Source of the DNA: Phorcysia thermohydrogeniphila
GTDB taxonomy: Bacteria; Aquificota; Aquificia; Desulfurobacteriales; Desulfurobacteriaceae
Length of the DNA: 64,000 bases
Direction of reading: 5' to 3'
NCBI RefSeq assembly: GCF_004339575.1
Contig: NZ_SMFV01000002.1
Coordinates: forward strand, 62,001-126,000
The notes beneath the pieces are model-generated. The model saw only the letters and a list, made by a program, of their open reading frames with translations. It had not been told where the DNA came from and searched no databases. Of the stretch, positions 42,514 through 51,660 are shown one piece after another. Positions within the stretch are counted from its first letter, which is position 1. Each line of letters begins with the position of its first letter. Both the position numbers and the translations under genes were made by a program.

Positions 42514-42783
42514 ATGAAACTGAAAAAGCTATTTCTAGGAATACTTTTTATAACGGCGCTTACCTGCGGTTACCAACCTGAAGATTTTCTATGCCAGTCC
42601 GTAACTACCGTTCAGGAGGTAGCCTCTTCAAGCCTTTCCACCTACCGTGTAGTTAATGAAGAGCGAAAGGTAGAAAACTTTAAGCCCTTTCCTGAAAAGG
42701 ATAAACCGGCCGTTGAGATTGCAGGATTTATCCTGAAGATTGATAACCGCTTTGCATCTTCCCCACCGAGAGCCTCTCCTTAG
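42514..42783 (+). CDS. Exported 89-residue protein before secA, candidate secretion-monitor
   Basis: A small protein with a hydrophobic signal (MKLKKLFLGILFITALTCGYQ), a polar middle and the C-terminus FASSPPRASP directly followed by the stop codon. It lies 68 bases before secA, the place of secM in E. coli, whose arrest sequence ends in RAGP. The three last-but-one residues Arg-Ala-x-Pro match that pattern. The message contains TTGCTCTT twice (42785 and 42797), each partly complementary to the secA ribosome site GGAGGCAA at 42841-42848, and GCCTCT at 42772-42777, which pairs fully (one wobble) with GGAGGC. Start chosen at the ATG that fits the promoter; the frame is open further upstream within the hydrolase gene. 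The arrest role is inference. Confidence 0.6.
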   Translation: MKLKKLFLGILFITALTCGYQPEDFLCQSVTTVQEVASSSLSTYRVVNEERKVENFKPFPEKDKPAVEIAGFILKIDNRFASSPPRASP

Positions 42784-42851
42784 GTTGCTCTTCCTTTTGC
42801 TCTTGTGAGTATTCCTTAAAGCTCAGGAAAAAATCTCTTTGGAGGCAATCC

Positions 42852-45449
42852 ATGTTTAATGCCATATTGACAAAGATATTTGGAAGTAAAAACGAAAGGG
42901 AGATAAAGAAGTTAAAGCCAATTGTTGAGAAGATAAACGCTTTAGAGAAGGAATTTGAGAAGAAGAGCAGGGAGGAGCTCCTATCCCTTACGGCAAAGTG
43001 GAAGGAAGAGTTCTCAAAGATAGAGGACGACAAGAAAAAGTTTGAATACATGGACAAGATACTGCCAGAGGCCTTTGCGGCCGTTAGGGAGGCAGCGAAG
43101 AGAACCCTTGGAATGCGCCACTATGACGTCCAGCTAATCGGTGGGATAGTTCTCCATCAGGGAAAAATCGCCGAGATGAAAACGGGAGAGGGTAAGACTT
43201 TAGTCGCTACTCTCCCTGTCTACCTTAACGCCCTTGCCGGAAAAGGTGTTCACGTCGTTACGGTAAACGACTACCTTGCTAAGAGGGACGCCGAGTGGAT
43301 GGGGCCTGTTTACAACTACCTTGGGCTTACAGTCGGTTACCTTCAGAACCAGATGGAAAAAGAAGAAAGAAAAGAGATGTACTCCCGTGACATCACCTAC
43401 GGAACTAACTCGGAATTTGGCTTTGACTACCTAAGGGACAACATGGCCTTTACGAAGGATGAGAAAGTTCAGAGGGAGCTCTTTTACGCAATCGTTGACG
43501 AGGCCGACTCAATCCTCATAGACGAGGCAAGGACTCCCCTCATCATCTCAGGACCGGCAGAGGAGAACGTAGACATCTACTACATAGCCGACGCGATAGT
43601 CAGACAGTTAAAGAAAGATGAACACTTTGAAGTTGACGAAAAGACTAAAACTGCCGTTCTCACAGACGCCGGCATAAGGAGGGTTGAGGAAATCGTTTCT
43701 CAGATGACAGGTATAAAGGACTTTAACCTCTACGACCCAAAGTTTTCAGACCTTCTCCACGCAATTATCCAGTCCCTAAGGGCTCACCACCTCTTTAAGA
43801 AGGATATTGACTACGTCGTGAAGGACGGGAAAGTTGTAATCGTTGACGAGTTTACAGGACGCTTAATGCCCGGTAGGCGCTGGAGTGACGGTCTCCATCA
43901 GGCCGTTGAGGCAAAAGAAGGGGTCAAAATAGAGGCAGAGAACCAGACCCTTGCAACGATTACGCTCCAGAACTACTTCCGCCTCTACAAAAAGCTTGCC
44001 GGTATGACTGGAACTGCAGAGACTGAGGCGGCGGAGCTAAAGGAAATTTACGGCTTGGATGTTGTCGTTATCCCAACCAATAAACCGGTTATAAGGATAG
44101 ACCACCCAGACCTCATATTTAAGACTAAGAAGGCAAAGTTTAACGCCGTTGTAAAGGAGATAGAGAAGAACTACAAAATTGGCCGTCCAGTTCTTGTTGG
44201 AACGGGCTCTATTGAGGACTCTGAGTACCTTTCCTACCTCCTTAAGAAGAAGGGGATTCCCCATCAGGTTCTAAACGCCAAGCACCACGAAAGGGAAGCT
44301 GAAATTGTCGCTCAGGCCGGAAGGCTTCACGCCGTAACGATTGCTACAAACATGGCCGGCCGCGGAACGGACATTCTCCTTGGAGGAAACCCTGAGTTTC
44401 TTACAAAGAAGGAGCTTGAGAGGAAGGGAATAACGCCTGAAAAGGTCGGAGAGGAGGAGTATCAGCGCATCTATAAGGAAACGTTGGAAAAGTTTAAGAA
44501 GATAACAGAGGAGGAGAGGAAGAAGGTCGTTGAGCTTGGAGGTCTCTACGTAATCGGAACAGAGAGACACGAGTCCCGAAGGATAGACAACCAGCTAAGG
44601 GGTAGGGCTGGAAGGCAGGGAGACCCGGGAGAGTCAAGGTTCTTCCTATCCTTAGAGGATAACCTGTTAAGGCTCTTTGGCTCAGACAGAGTTAAGAGAA
44701 TGATGGAGATGATGAACATTCCGGAGGACGAGCCAATAACCCACAAGATGGTTACTAAGGCCCTTGAGAATGCCCAGAAGAGAGTTGAACAGCAGAACTT
44801 CCAGATAAGGAAGAGACTCCTTGAGTACGATGAGGTTTACAACGTCCAGAGGAAGGTAATCTACGAGCAGAGGAACAAAATCCTTGAAGGTGAGGACTTT
44901 AAGGAGGACATTATCGGATTTATGGAGGACGTTGCTTGGGAGATGGTTGACAGCTTTGCACCTGAAAACGTCCTGCCAGACGAGTGGAATTTAAAGGAGT
45001 TAAAGAAAACCTTAGAGTCCCGCTTTGGCTTTGAGTTCCCGATTCCTGAAAAGTATGAGGAGCTGATGGAGCTCTCTGTTGAGGGTGCTCACGACGACAG
45101 GGAAAAACTTGTAAAGCTCATCCATAACAGGCTCGTTGAAGAGTACGAGAAGATGGAGGAGCTCCTTGGCAAGGGGCAAATGAGGGAAGTTGAAAGGATG
45201 ATAATGCTTCAGACCCTTGACCACTTCTGGAGACAGCACCTTAGAGCTCTTGACCACATAAAGGAGAGCATAGGCTGGAGAGGTTACGGCCAGAAGGATC
45301 CCGTAGTTGAGTTTAAGAAAGAGGCCTTCCAGCTCTTTGAAGAGCTCATTTCCAACATAGAGAACGGTACAGTTGATGGCCTCTTCAACTACTACAGGTT
45401 TATCCAGAGCCAGATGGAGGAGGGAAGTAGTGCTATAACTTCCGTGTGA
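42852..45449 (+). CDS. secA: Protein translocase ATPase SecA
   Basis: Drives export of unfolded proteins through SecYEG with ATP. The 865-residue protein has the Walker A MKTGEGKTLVATLPVYLNAL, DEADSILIDEARTPLIISG, the preprotein cross-linking region, AGMTGTAETE, TNMAGRGTDILLGGNP and GRAGRQGDPGESRFFLS. The C-terminal zinc-binding tail of many SecA proteins (CxC...CH/C) is missing; the protein ends QMEEGSSAITSV, as in several thermophiles. GGAGG lies 6 bases before the ATG and is possibly controlled by the leader protein. Confidence 0.98.
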   Translation: MFNAILTKIFGSKNEREIKKLKPIVEKINALEKEFEKKSREELLSLTAKWKEEFSKIEDDKKKFEYMDKILPEAFAAVREAAKRTLGMRHYDVQLIGGIVLHQGKIAEMKTGEGKTLVATLPVYLNALAGKGVHVVTVNDYLAKRDAEWMGPVYNYLGLTVGYLQNQMEKEERKEMYSRDITYGTNSEFGFDYLRDNMAFTKDEKVQRELFYAIVDEADSILIDEARTPLIISGPAEENVDIYYIADAIVRQLKKDEHFEVDEKTKTAVLTDAGIRRVEEIVSQMTGIKDFNLYDPKFSDLLHAIIQSLRAHHLFKKDIDYVVKDGKVVIVDEFTGRLMPGRRWSDGLHQAVEAKEGVKIEAENQTLATITLQNYFRLYKKLAGMTGTAETEAAELKEIYGLDVVVIPTNKPVIRIDHPDLIFKTKKAKFNAVVKEIEKNYKIGRPVLVGTGSIEDSEYLSYLLKKKGIPHQVLNAKHHEREAEIVAQAGRLHAVTIATNMAGRGTDILLGGNPEFLTKKELERKGITPEKVGEEEYQRIYKETLEKFKKITEEERKKVVELGGLYVIGTERHESRRIDNQLRGRAGRQGDPGESRFFLSLEDNLLRLFGSDRVKRMMEMMNIPEDEPITHKMVTKALENAQKRVEQQNFQIRKRLLEYDEVYNVQRKVIYEQRNKILEGEDFKEDIIGFMEDVAWEMVDSFAPENVLPDEWNLKELKKTLESRFGFEFPIPEKYEELMELSVEGAHDDREKLVKLIHNRLVEEYEKMEELLGKGQMREVERMIMLQTLDHFWRQHLRALDHIKESIGWRGYGQKDPVVEFKKEAFQLFEELISNIENGTVDGLFNYYRFIQSQMEEGSSAITSV

Positions 45450-45482
45450 TAAAATAGGTTTTGGCTATTGGGGGATAGAAAG

Positions 45483-46322
45483 GTGAGGCGAGTAGTTTTA
45501 CTCTTAAGCGTTATCTTGGCCTTCTCTTCTCCGGCCTTTGCAGATATTTACGTTGTGAAAAGGGGTGATTCCCTCTACAAGATAGCTAAGAAGTTCCGCA
45601 CCACAGTCGCAAGGATAAAGAGGCTTAACGGTCTAAGGAGTAACGTTATAAGGCCCGGTCAAAGGCTGATAGTTCCGGGCAGAAGGTATAAGCCGGTAAA
45701 GAGTAGAGAGACGATTCGTTTCCTTGAGAGAAAGTCTGAGCTTACAGCTGCAAGCTCGGCAATAAAGGCCGGAAGTGAGATATACCCGATTACAAGCATC
45801 GTCTACGAAGAGGGAGAAAAGCTTGCAGATGCCCTGTCAACTCCCCTTAACGTCCCTTACGACAACTGGAATCTGTCTATCTTGGAAGACCCGGAGTATA
45901 AGAGTGCCCTCCTTAAGATACTTGCGAGCCTTTTTAAGGACCTAAAGAACACTCCCTACGTCTTTGGAGGAGGAAATCCTAAAAGGGGCTTGGACTGTTC
46001 TTCTTTTACCATGTACGTCTACAGGAAGCTTGGAATTAACCTACCGAGGACAGCAAGGGCTCAGTTTAACGTTGGCGTTCCAGTTAAAAAGGAGGAGCTA
46101 AAGGTCGGGGATCTTGTCTTTTTCAGGACCTATGCCCGCTTTCCTTCACACGTCGGGATATACATCGGAAACGGAAAGTTTGTTCACTTCTCTTCTATGT
46201 TCCACGGTCTTGCAATATCGTCACTTGACGATAGGTACTTTAAAAAGCGCTATATTGGAGCTAAAAGAGTCCTGAGCGAAAAACTTGTCAAGAAGATACT
46301 CTACGCTTGGGATAAAAAATAA
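45483..46322 (+). CDS. LysM and NlpC/P60 cell-wall endopeptidase
   Basis: The exported protein (279 residues from GTG at 45483, GGGGG and AAAGG upstream) has a signal peptide ending AFA. A LysM domain follows (IYVVKRGDSLYKIAKKFRTTVARIKRLNGLRS, about residues 21-66), then a linker and an NlpC/P60 domain (about 155-260) with active Cys in RGLDCSSFTMYVYRKLG and His in PSHVGIYIG. It should cut peptide stems in the cell wall. A longer TTG start at 45468 has no ribosome site. It lies between secA and degP in a run that may be one transcript. Confidence 0.9.
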   Translation: MRRVVLLLSVILAFSSPAFADIYVVKRGDSLYKIAKKFRTTVARIKRLNGLRSNVIRPGQRLIVPGRRYKPVKSRETIRFLERKSELTAASSAIKAGSEIYPITSIVYEEGEKLADALSTPLNVPYDNWNLSILEDPEYKSALLKILASLFKDLKNTPYVFGGGNPKRGLDCSSFTMYVYRKLGINLPRTARAQFNVGVPVKKEELKVGDLVFFRTYARFPSHVGIYIGNGKFVHFSSMFHGLAISSLDDRYFKKRYIGAKRVLSEKLVKKILYAWDKK

Positions 46323-46339
46323 AAAAAGGAGGTAGTGCG

Positions 46340-47782
46340 ATGAACACAAGACAGCTTCTAACTGGGATGAGCCTGTTTCTTTACAGCGCTTTTTTCTTAA
46401 ATCAACCAGCCTACTCAAAAGAGGTAACCCCAAGCTTTCAGGACTACAGGGTTGTTGAGTCCTTGCAGAAAGTTTTTGAGAGCGTTGCGGAAAAAGTTAA
46501 GCCAGCCGTTGTTAACATTAGCACCATATCGGAAGTTAAGATAAACCACCCTCCAATTCCTCCTGAGTTTAAAGACTTTTTCTTCCACTTTGGAGTTCCC
46601 TTTCCCCAATTTCCGGACAAGTTCAGAACCCGTTCTCTCGGCTCAGGTTTTATCGTCAAGCAGGAGGAAGAGTGGGCTTACATCTTGACGAACAACCACG
46701 TCGTTGATAAGGCCACAAAGATAAAGGTGAAGCTTAGCGATGGTTCTGTTTATAGAGCGAAAGTTGTTGGAAAGGACCCCAAAACAGACGTTGCCCTGAT
46801 AAAGATAAAGGTTGGAAACAAAAAAGTTCCAACTGTTGAGCTTGGAGACTCAGACAGGATAAAAGTGGGAGAGTTCGTAATAGCCATAGGAAACCCTTAC
46901 GGTTTAAACTGGACGGTAACCCACGGCATCATTTCTGCCAAGGGAAGGCACGGCCTTGGGCTTAACCCGATAGAGAACTTCATTCAAACCGATGCGGCAA
47001 TTAACCCCGGGAACAGCGGTGGGCCTTTATGCGACATTCACGGCAAAGTTATCGGAATAAACACTGCCATTGTCAGGAACGCTCAGGGGCTTGGTTTTGC
47101 CGTTCCGATTAACATAGCTAAGAAGGTTATGAATGACCTTCTAAAGTACGGTAAGGTAATAAGGGGATGGCTCGGCGTCTACATAGAGGACATATCTCCG
47201 GAGCTTGCCAAGAAGTTTGGAGTTAAGAAGGGGGTTCTCATAACGAGGGTTATGAAAGATAGTCCTGCTGAAAAGGGAGGTCTCAAGAACGGCGATATCA
47301 TCGTTGAGTTTAACGGTCAGCCTGTGAAGAACGTTGCTGACCTTCAGCTAAAGGTTATAAATACAAAGCCCGGCGAAATTGTAAAAATAAAGGTTATTAG
47401 GGATGGAAGGGAGAAAGTTCTGACTGTTAAAATAGGGCAAATGCCGGGCACAGAGCACCTTGCCCTTGAAGACCTAATTTCTAAATTTGGTTTCTCCGTT
47501 CAGGAGTTAACTGAAGACCTTAGAGAGAGGCTTGGCATTCCCCGTTGGGTAAAAGGAGGCGTAATCGTTACGGAAGTTAAGCCGGGCTCACCGGCGGAGG
47601 ACGCAGGTTTAAGGGAAGGAGATGTTATCGTCAAAGCCGGAACGACTCCGAGAAACTTAAGGAGAGTTAAGAACCTTGACGACCTCCTTGCCGTTATCAG
47701 GAATGCGGGAGATTCGGGTATCCTGCTAAAAGTTGTTCGTGGAGAAGGTGTATTCTACGTTGTTCTAAATCAGGAGGAGTAG
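46340..47782 (+). CDS. degP: Periplasmic serine protease/chaperone of the DegP/HtrA family
   Basis: A 480-residue protein with a signal peptide (residues about 1-26), trypsin-like domain with catalytic His120 (TNNHVV), Asp150 (TDVALIKI) and Ser226 (NPGNSGGPL). Two PDZ domains lie at about 265-370 (GWLGVYIEDISPELAKKFGVKKG) and 385-478. It should degrade or refold damaged periplasmic proteins. A Shine-Dalgarno AAAAAGGAGG lies before the ATG. The sigma factor gene starts 7 bases after its stop. Confidence 0.96.
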   Translation: MNTRQLLTGMSLFLYSAFFLNQPAYSKEVTPSFQDYRVVESLQKVFESVAEKVKPAVVNISTISEVKINHPPIPPEFKDFFFHFGVPFPQFPDKFRTRSLGSGFIVKQEEEWAYILTNNHVVDKATKIKVKLSDGSVYRAKVVGKDPKTDVALIKIKVGNKKVPTVELGDSDRIKVGEFVIAIGNPYGLNWTVTHGIISAKGRHGLGLNPIENFIQTDAAINPGNSGGPLCDIHGKVIGINTAIVRNAQGLGFAVPINIAKKVMNDLLKYGKVIRGWLGVYIEDISPELAKKFGVKKGVLITRVMKDSPAEKGGLKNGDIIVEFNGQPVKNVADLQLKVINTKPGEIVKIKVIRDGREKVLTVKIGQMPGTEHLALEDLISKFGFSVQELTEDLRERLGIPRWVKGGVIVTEVKPGSPAEDAGLREGDVIVKAGTTPRNLRRVKNLDDLLAVIRNAGDSGILLKVVRGEGVFYVVLNQEE

Positions 47783-47788
47783 GAGACG

Positions 47789-48760
47789 ATGATGGAGGAT
47801 AAAGAGTTTTTCCTTAGAGATGAAGAGAATTTCCCACTTGGGGAGTTTGATTCTCTGGAAGTAGATGAGGTTTCCTCTGAAGTTGACCTTTTTAGCCAGC
47901 AGATAGACCCGTCTCTTATAGAGACCTTTGTACCTGATAAGGACTCCCTTGATGCTTTCTTAAAGTCCATTTCAAAGATTCCCCTTCTTACTCGGGAAGA
48001 GGAGATAGAACTTGCCAGAAGAGCTAAGGCTGGGGACAAGGAGGCTCTCAAGAAGCTGGTTGAGTCAAACCTGAGGTTCGTTGTCAGCGTTGCAAAGAAG
48101 TACCTTGGCTGTGGACTGCCCCTTCACGACCTCATTGCTGAAGGGATTTTAGGGCTGATAGAGGCTGCAAGGCGCTTTGACCCTGATAAGGGAGTTAAGT
48201 TTATCTCCTACGCCGTCTGGTGGATAAGGCAGTCCATAATGCAGGCCTTAGCTCAGCAGACGGGAGCTGTAAAGATTCCCGTTAAGCAGGCAGTCCTCGT
48301 TAACAAGATTACCCGTTCGTACGGAGAGCTCCTCAAAAAACTCGGTAGAGAGCCGACAACCGAGGAGCTTGCCGAGTACGTTGGAATGGACGCAAAAGAG
48401 ATAGAGAGACTTCTTACCGTCTGCCAAGTTCCCCTCTCTCTTGACACGCCGATAGGCGACGAGGAGGATACAACTTTTAAGGACTTCCTCAAGGGAGAGG
48501 GAACGGCAGAGGTTGAGGAGAAGGTCGTTCAGGAGGAACTGAAGCAGAGCATTCAGGAGATGCTTGAACAGCTTACCCCTCAGGAGAAAAAAATTATCAT
48601 AATGCGCTTTGGACTTGACGGAAATGAGCCAAAGACCCTGAGGGAGATAGGGGAGCTCCTTGGAATCAGCAGGGAGAGGGTAAGACAGCTTGAAACAAGG
48701 GCTAAGAAGAAGATGAAAGAGTATGCACTAAGGAAGAAGTTAAACGTTTTCCTTAACTAA
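47789..48760 (+). CDS. Sigma-70-family sigma factor (group 1/2-like, short)
   Basis: A 323-residue sigma factor. Region 1.2 lies at about 50-75 (DSLDAFLKSISKIPLLTREEEIEL), region 2 includes NLRFVVSVAKKYLGCGLPLHDLIAEGILGLIEAARRFDPDKG and FISYAVWWIRQSIMQALAQQ, region 3 VKIPVKQAVLVNKI, and region 4 MRFGLDGNEPKTLREIGELLGISRERVRQLETRAKKKM. A long region 1.1 is missing. Such short forms act as either the principal RpoD in some bacteria or a group 2 alternative factor. Its position directly after degP suggests a stress-linked or growth-phase factor, but this cannot be decided here. Confidence 0.88.
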   Translation: MMEDKEFFLRDEENFPLGEFDSLEVDEVSSEVDLFSQQIDPSLIETFVPDKDSLDAFLKSISKIPLLTREEEIELARRAKAGDKEALKKLVESNLRFVVSVAKKYLGCGLPLHDLIAEGILGLIEAARRFDPDKGVKFISYAVWWIRQSIMQALAQQTGAVKIPVKQAVLVNKITRSYGELLKKLGREPTTEELAEYVGMDAKEIERLLTVCQVPLSLDTPIGDEEDTTFKDFLKGEGTAEVEEKVVQEELKQSIQEMLEQLTPQEKKIIIMRFGLDGNEPKTLREIGELLGISRERVRQLETRAKKKMKEYALRKKLNVFLN

Positions 48761-48766
48761 TCTTTT

Positions 48767-48790
48767 GCTCCCCCCTTGTGGGGAGCTTTT
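48767..48790 (+). terminator. Terminator after the sigma factor gene
   Basis: Stem GCTCCCC/GGGGAGC with loop CCTTGT and a TTTTA tail, six bases after the stop. Confidence 0.85.
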
Positions 48791-48820
48791 AATAAAACCT
48801 TAAATAAGGGAGGAGATAAA

Positions 48821-49753
48821 ATGGCTGTTCCTTTTACTGCTTACCTTCTTAGCAAGAAGGGGGAGATTCCACACCTTGACGATGACCTCATAATCCTTTT
48901 AAGCGAGATAGCTTCTGCAACTAAAGAGATTGCCGGAAAAGTAAGGAAGGCCGGACTTTTAAACATCCTCGGCAGTGCAGGTAAAGTAAACGTTCAAGGA
49001 GAAGAGGTTCAAAAGCTTGACGAGCTTGCAAACGAGATTCTCCTTGAGAGAATTAAAAACTGCGGTAAAGCCTGTGAGATAGCCTCTGAGGAGCTTGAAA
49101 CAAGTGTTAAGCTTTCTGATTCTGGTTATGCCGTTTCCTTTGACCCCCTTGATGGCTCTTCAAACATTGACGTAAACGTTAGCATCGGAACGATTTTTTC
49201 TGTTCATAAAGACAGCGTCTTAAAGCCGGGAAGGGAGCTCCTTTGTGCAGGTTACGTAATTTACGGCCCGAGCACTATGCTCGTAATTTCTCTCGGAAAG
49301 GGCGTTGTTGCCTTCACCCTTGATACAGAGTCCGGTAACTACCTCCTCTCCCACCCTGAAGTGAAACTCCCAGAAAAGGGCAAGATTTACTCAATAAACG
49401 AGGCAAACAGGGAAAAGTGGACTGAAGAAGGTTTAAGGAAATTCATAGACTACCTTAAGGGAGAGAAGTACACCCTCCGTTACGTCGGCTCAATGGTTGC
49501 AGACGTTCACAGGACCCTCTTTAAGGGTGGAGTCTTCATCTACCCAGCAGACAAGAAGAATACGAGTGGAAAGCTAAGACTCCTCTACGAAGCAAGCCCG
49601 ATGTCCTTCCTCATTGAGCAGGCCGGTGGTATCGGAACAACCGGTAAGGAGAGGATTCTTGACGTAGTTCCCGAGAAACTCCACCAGAGAGTTCCCGTTA
49701 TCATCGGAAGCAAGTGGGAAGTTGAAAAGTGCCTTGAATTCTTGGGCGGCTAA
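48821..49753 (+). CDS. fbp: Fructose-1,6-bisphosphatase class I
   Basis: Hydrolyses fructose 1,6-bisphosphate in gluconeogenesis. From the ATG at 48821 (AGGGAGGAG upstream) the protein has 310 residues, the usual length. Metal and substrate motifs: SEELE, FDPLDGSSNIDVNVSIGTIFSV, VGSMVADVHRTLFKGGVFIYPAD and KLRLLYEASPMSFLIEQAGG. An earlier in-frame ATG (48776) falls in the terminator and is rejected. Confidence 0.96.
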   Translation: MAVPFTAYLLSKKGEIPHLDDDLIILLSEIASATKEIAGKVRKAGLLNILGSAGKVNVQGEEVQKLDELANEILLERIKNCGKACEIASEELETSVKLSDSGYAVSFDPLDGSSNIDVNVSIGTIFSVHKDSVLKPGRELLCAGYVIYGPSTMLVISLGKGVVAFTLDTESGNYLLSHPEVKLPEKGKIYSINEANREKWTEEGLRKFIDYLKGEKYTLRYVGSMVADVHRTLFKGGVFIYPADKKNTSGKLRLLYEASPMSFLIEQAGGIGTTGKERILDVVPEKLHQRVPVIIGSKWEVEKCLEFLGG

Positions 49754-49770
49754 TTCCCCGCCGCCCTTTC
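49744..49770 (+). terminator. Terminator of fbp
   Basis: GGGCGGC/GCCGCCC stem with a nine-base loop that includes the stop codon, followed by TTTCTTTA. Confidence 0.8.
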
Positions 49771-49771
49771 T

Positions 49772-51205
49772 TTAAAGTTCCATTCCTTCTATGTATTTCC
49801 TTTCAAAAGTTTTGTTCCCTGCGAGTTCTAAAACTGCGAATTCTTCCTTAAGTTCTTTAAGTCGTTTCCTATATTTTTCTCTTCCGAGCATTAAGCTTGC
49901 GCCTTTTAGGGCTGCGTTGCCGATGGGGGTAGGGTCTGGGAGCTCCTCCGGAATCAACCCCACTCCTCTTAAGCTTCTCCTATCAAGGTGTGTTCCGAAA
50001 GCGCCACTAAAGAAGAGTTTTTCCGGTACTTTGGTTTCTGAAAGGAGAGCAGAAAGTCCGCCAAAGACAGCTCCTTTTGCAAGTAGGAACTTTCTTATGT
50101 CGTCCTGAGTGATGGCTATTAACGTTTCTCCATCATCGTAGAGAACAAAGGCCTTTTGGCCTTCTATCTCCCTTATGTAGCTTGAGAGGAGTGGGTTCTT
50201 TACGTTTTCAAAAGTTCCCTCTTTGTTTAGGACTCTAAAGCTCTTTAATAGGTAAATGGCGTCAAAGTAGCCACTCGCGCAGATTCCGATGGGCTTTGTT
50301 CCACCAATTGTTAAAAATCTGAAAGCCTTTCCGTCAAAAAAGACCTTGTAAATAGCTCCGGGGAGAGCTCTCATCCCGGAAAATAGTCCAACTCCCTCAA
50401 AGGCAGGGCCTGCTGGAACGGATGTAGCAATCTTCCTTTCGCCGTAGATTCCCATTTCTGCGTTTGTTCCAAGGTCTGCAACGGCAAAATCGCCGTTACC
50501 ACTCTCTTCAAGGAATAAAACGTTTGAGAGGAAGTCTGAACCTATGAAGTTTTTTAGTGGAGGAGGAACGTAGAAGACGGTTTCTGGAGATTCTTCAAGT
50601 CCAAGTTCTCTTCCTGTAATTTCTACTTCCTCTGAGAGCTCCAGTTTAAAGGGATACCTTTCAAAACCGGAAACGGGAAGTCCTAAGAGGAAGTGATGAA
50701 GAACGGAGTTAGAGACAACGACGGCCTCTTTTACTTTTACGCCGAGCTCTCTTAGCAGAAGATCAAGGGTTTTTAGGAGGAACTCTCTCTCCTTTTCGTA
50801 GTTTTCCCTTGCAAGCTCTACCCTTGTTACAACGTCTGCTCCAAAGGCCGACTGAAGGTTGAGAGCTTTTAAGCTCTTTAAAAACTTTCCAGTTGAAAGG
50901 TCAAAAAGTGCAACTTCAACGCCCGTTGTCCCAAGGTCAATACTTACGCCGTAGCCTGTCTTTCCAGAATCAACTTCTACGTTTTCAAGCTCTTCTCCCT
51001 CTGCTACGAAGTTTTCCTCTCTTAGTTCAACTTCCCCTTTAAAAGGACCAGATATGAGACAGGCAAGCTCCTCTTTCCCGTCTATCCTAACTGAGCACTT
51101 TTTGCACGTTCCACGCCCGCCACAGTAGGCGGACTTCATAAAGCCTTTCTCTCTTAAAACCTCATAGAGCGTAAAACCTTCGGGAACTGTGACGGATAGC
51201 TTCAT
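49772..51205 (-). CDS. RACo-like ferredoxin-ASKHA protein (corrinoid activation type)
   Basis: A 477-residue protein. An N-terminal [2Fe-2S] ferredoxin domain has cysteines 28, 34, 37 and 49 (YCGGRGTCKKC, LACL). A DUF4445/RACo-type ASKHA ATPase follows, with GYGVSIDLGTTGVEVALFDL, FGADVVTRVELA, DFAVADLGTNAEMGIYG and FSGAFGTHLD. Characterised members reduce cob(II)alamin in corrinoid proteins to restore activity. The usual middle domain is short. No corrinoid protein is adjacent. Its start overlaps the HepT stop by four bases. Confidence 0.85.
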   Translation of the reverse strand: MKLSVTVPEGFTLYEVLREKGFMKSAYCGGRGTCKKCSVRIDGKEELACLISGPFKGEVELREENFVAEGEELENVEVDSGKTGYGVSIDLGTTGVEVALFDLSTGKFLKSLKALNLQSAFGADVVTRVELARENYEKEREFLLKTLDLLLRELGVKVKEAVVVSNSVLHHFLLGLPVSGFERYPFKLELSEEVEITGRELGLEESPETVFYVPPPLKNFIGSDFLSNVLFLEESGNGDFAVADLGTNAEMGIYGERKIATSVPAGPAFEGVGLFSGMRALPGAIYKVFFDGKAFRFLTIGGTKPIGICASGYFDAIYLLKSFRVLNKEGTFENVKNPLLSSYIREIEGQKAFVLYDDGETLIAITQDDIRKFLLAKGAVFGGLSALLSETKVPEKLFFSGAFGTHLDRRSLRGVGLIPEELPDPTPIGNAALKGASLMLGREKYRKRLKELKEEFAVLELAGNKTFERKYIEGMEL

Positions 51206-51660
51206 CTTTCAGGAAGTCCCCTTTTTGCCAGATACTCTTTGAATTTCTCGTATATCTCTTTAAGTCTTTCAGAAGCCTTTAGAGCTTCTCTTAGGTTGTC
51301 TATGAGCTCTTCTTCCTCCCAAGGGTAGGTATGGGTGAGAAGGTTTCTTAGCTCCCTGAGTTTTTTCCACTCCTTGGCATCAAGGAGCTCCAGCTGTTCA
51401 AGTCTATTTAAAATGTCAATGAAAGGCTTATTCCTAACTTCTTCTCCAAGAGAGGAGAGGGTTTGAGGGAATAGCTTTTCTCCCATTGAATCCTGCATCT
51501 TTGAAAACCTTAAAACGAAGGAGTCTATGGTTTCAACTTTCTCGTTGTCTTTGAGGAAATCGGGGGAGAGCTCCCCCCAAGACTCAATTTTTTCCTTAGC
51601 GTATAGAAGTCTCTGCAGGTGTTTGTCTATTTCCCATAGGATAAGCCTTAGGTCTTTCAA
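51202..51660 (-). CDS. HepT-like HEPN toxin, second copy
   Basis: A 152-residue helical protein with the motif RNLLTHTY (Arg-x4-His-x-Tyr, about residues 106-113). The motif and gene order match the copy at 7820-8284, but the rest differs, so the two pairs are diverged rather than recent duplicates. The stop overlaps the start of the RACo-like gene by four bases, so the pair is translationally coupled to it. Toxicity is assumed from the family and was not seen. Confidence 0.82.
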   Translation of the reverse strand: MKDLRLILWEIDKHLQRLLYAKEKIESWGELSPDFLKDNEKVETIDSFVLRFSKMQDSMGEKLFPQTLSSLGEEVRNKPFIDILNRLEQLELLDAKEWKKLRELRNLLTHTYPWEEEELIDNLREALKASERLKEIYEKFKEYLAKRGLPER

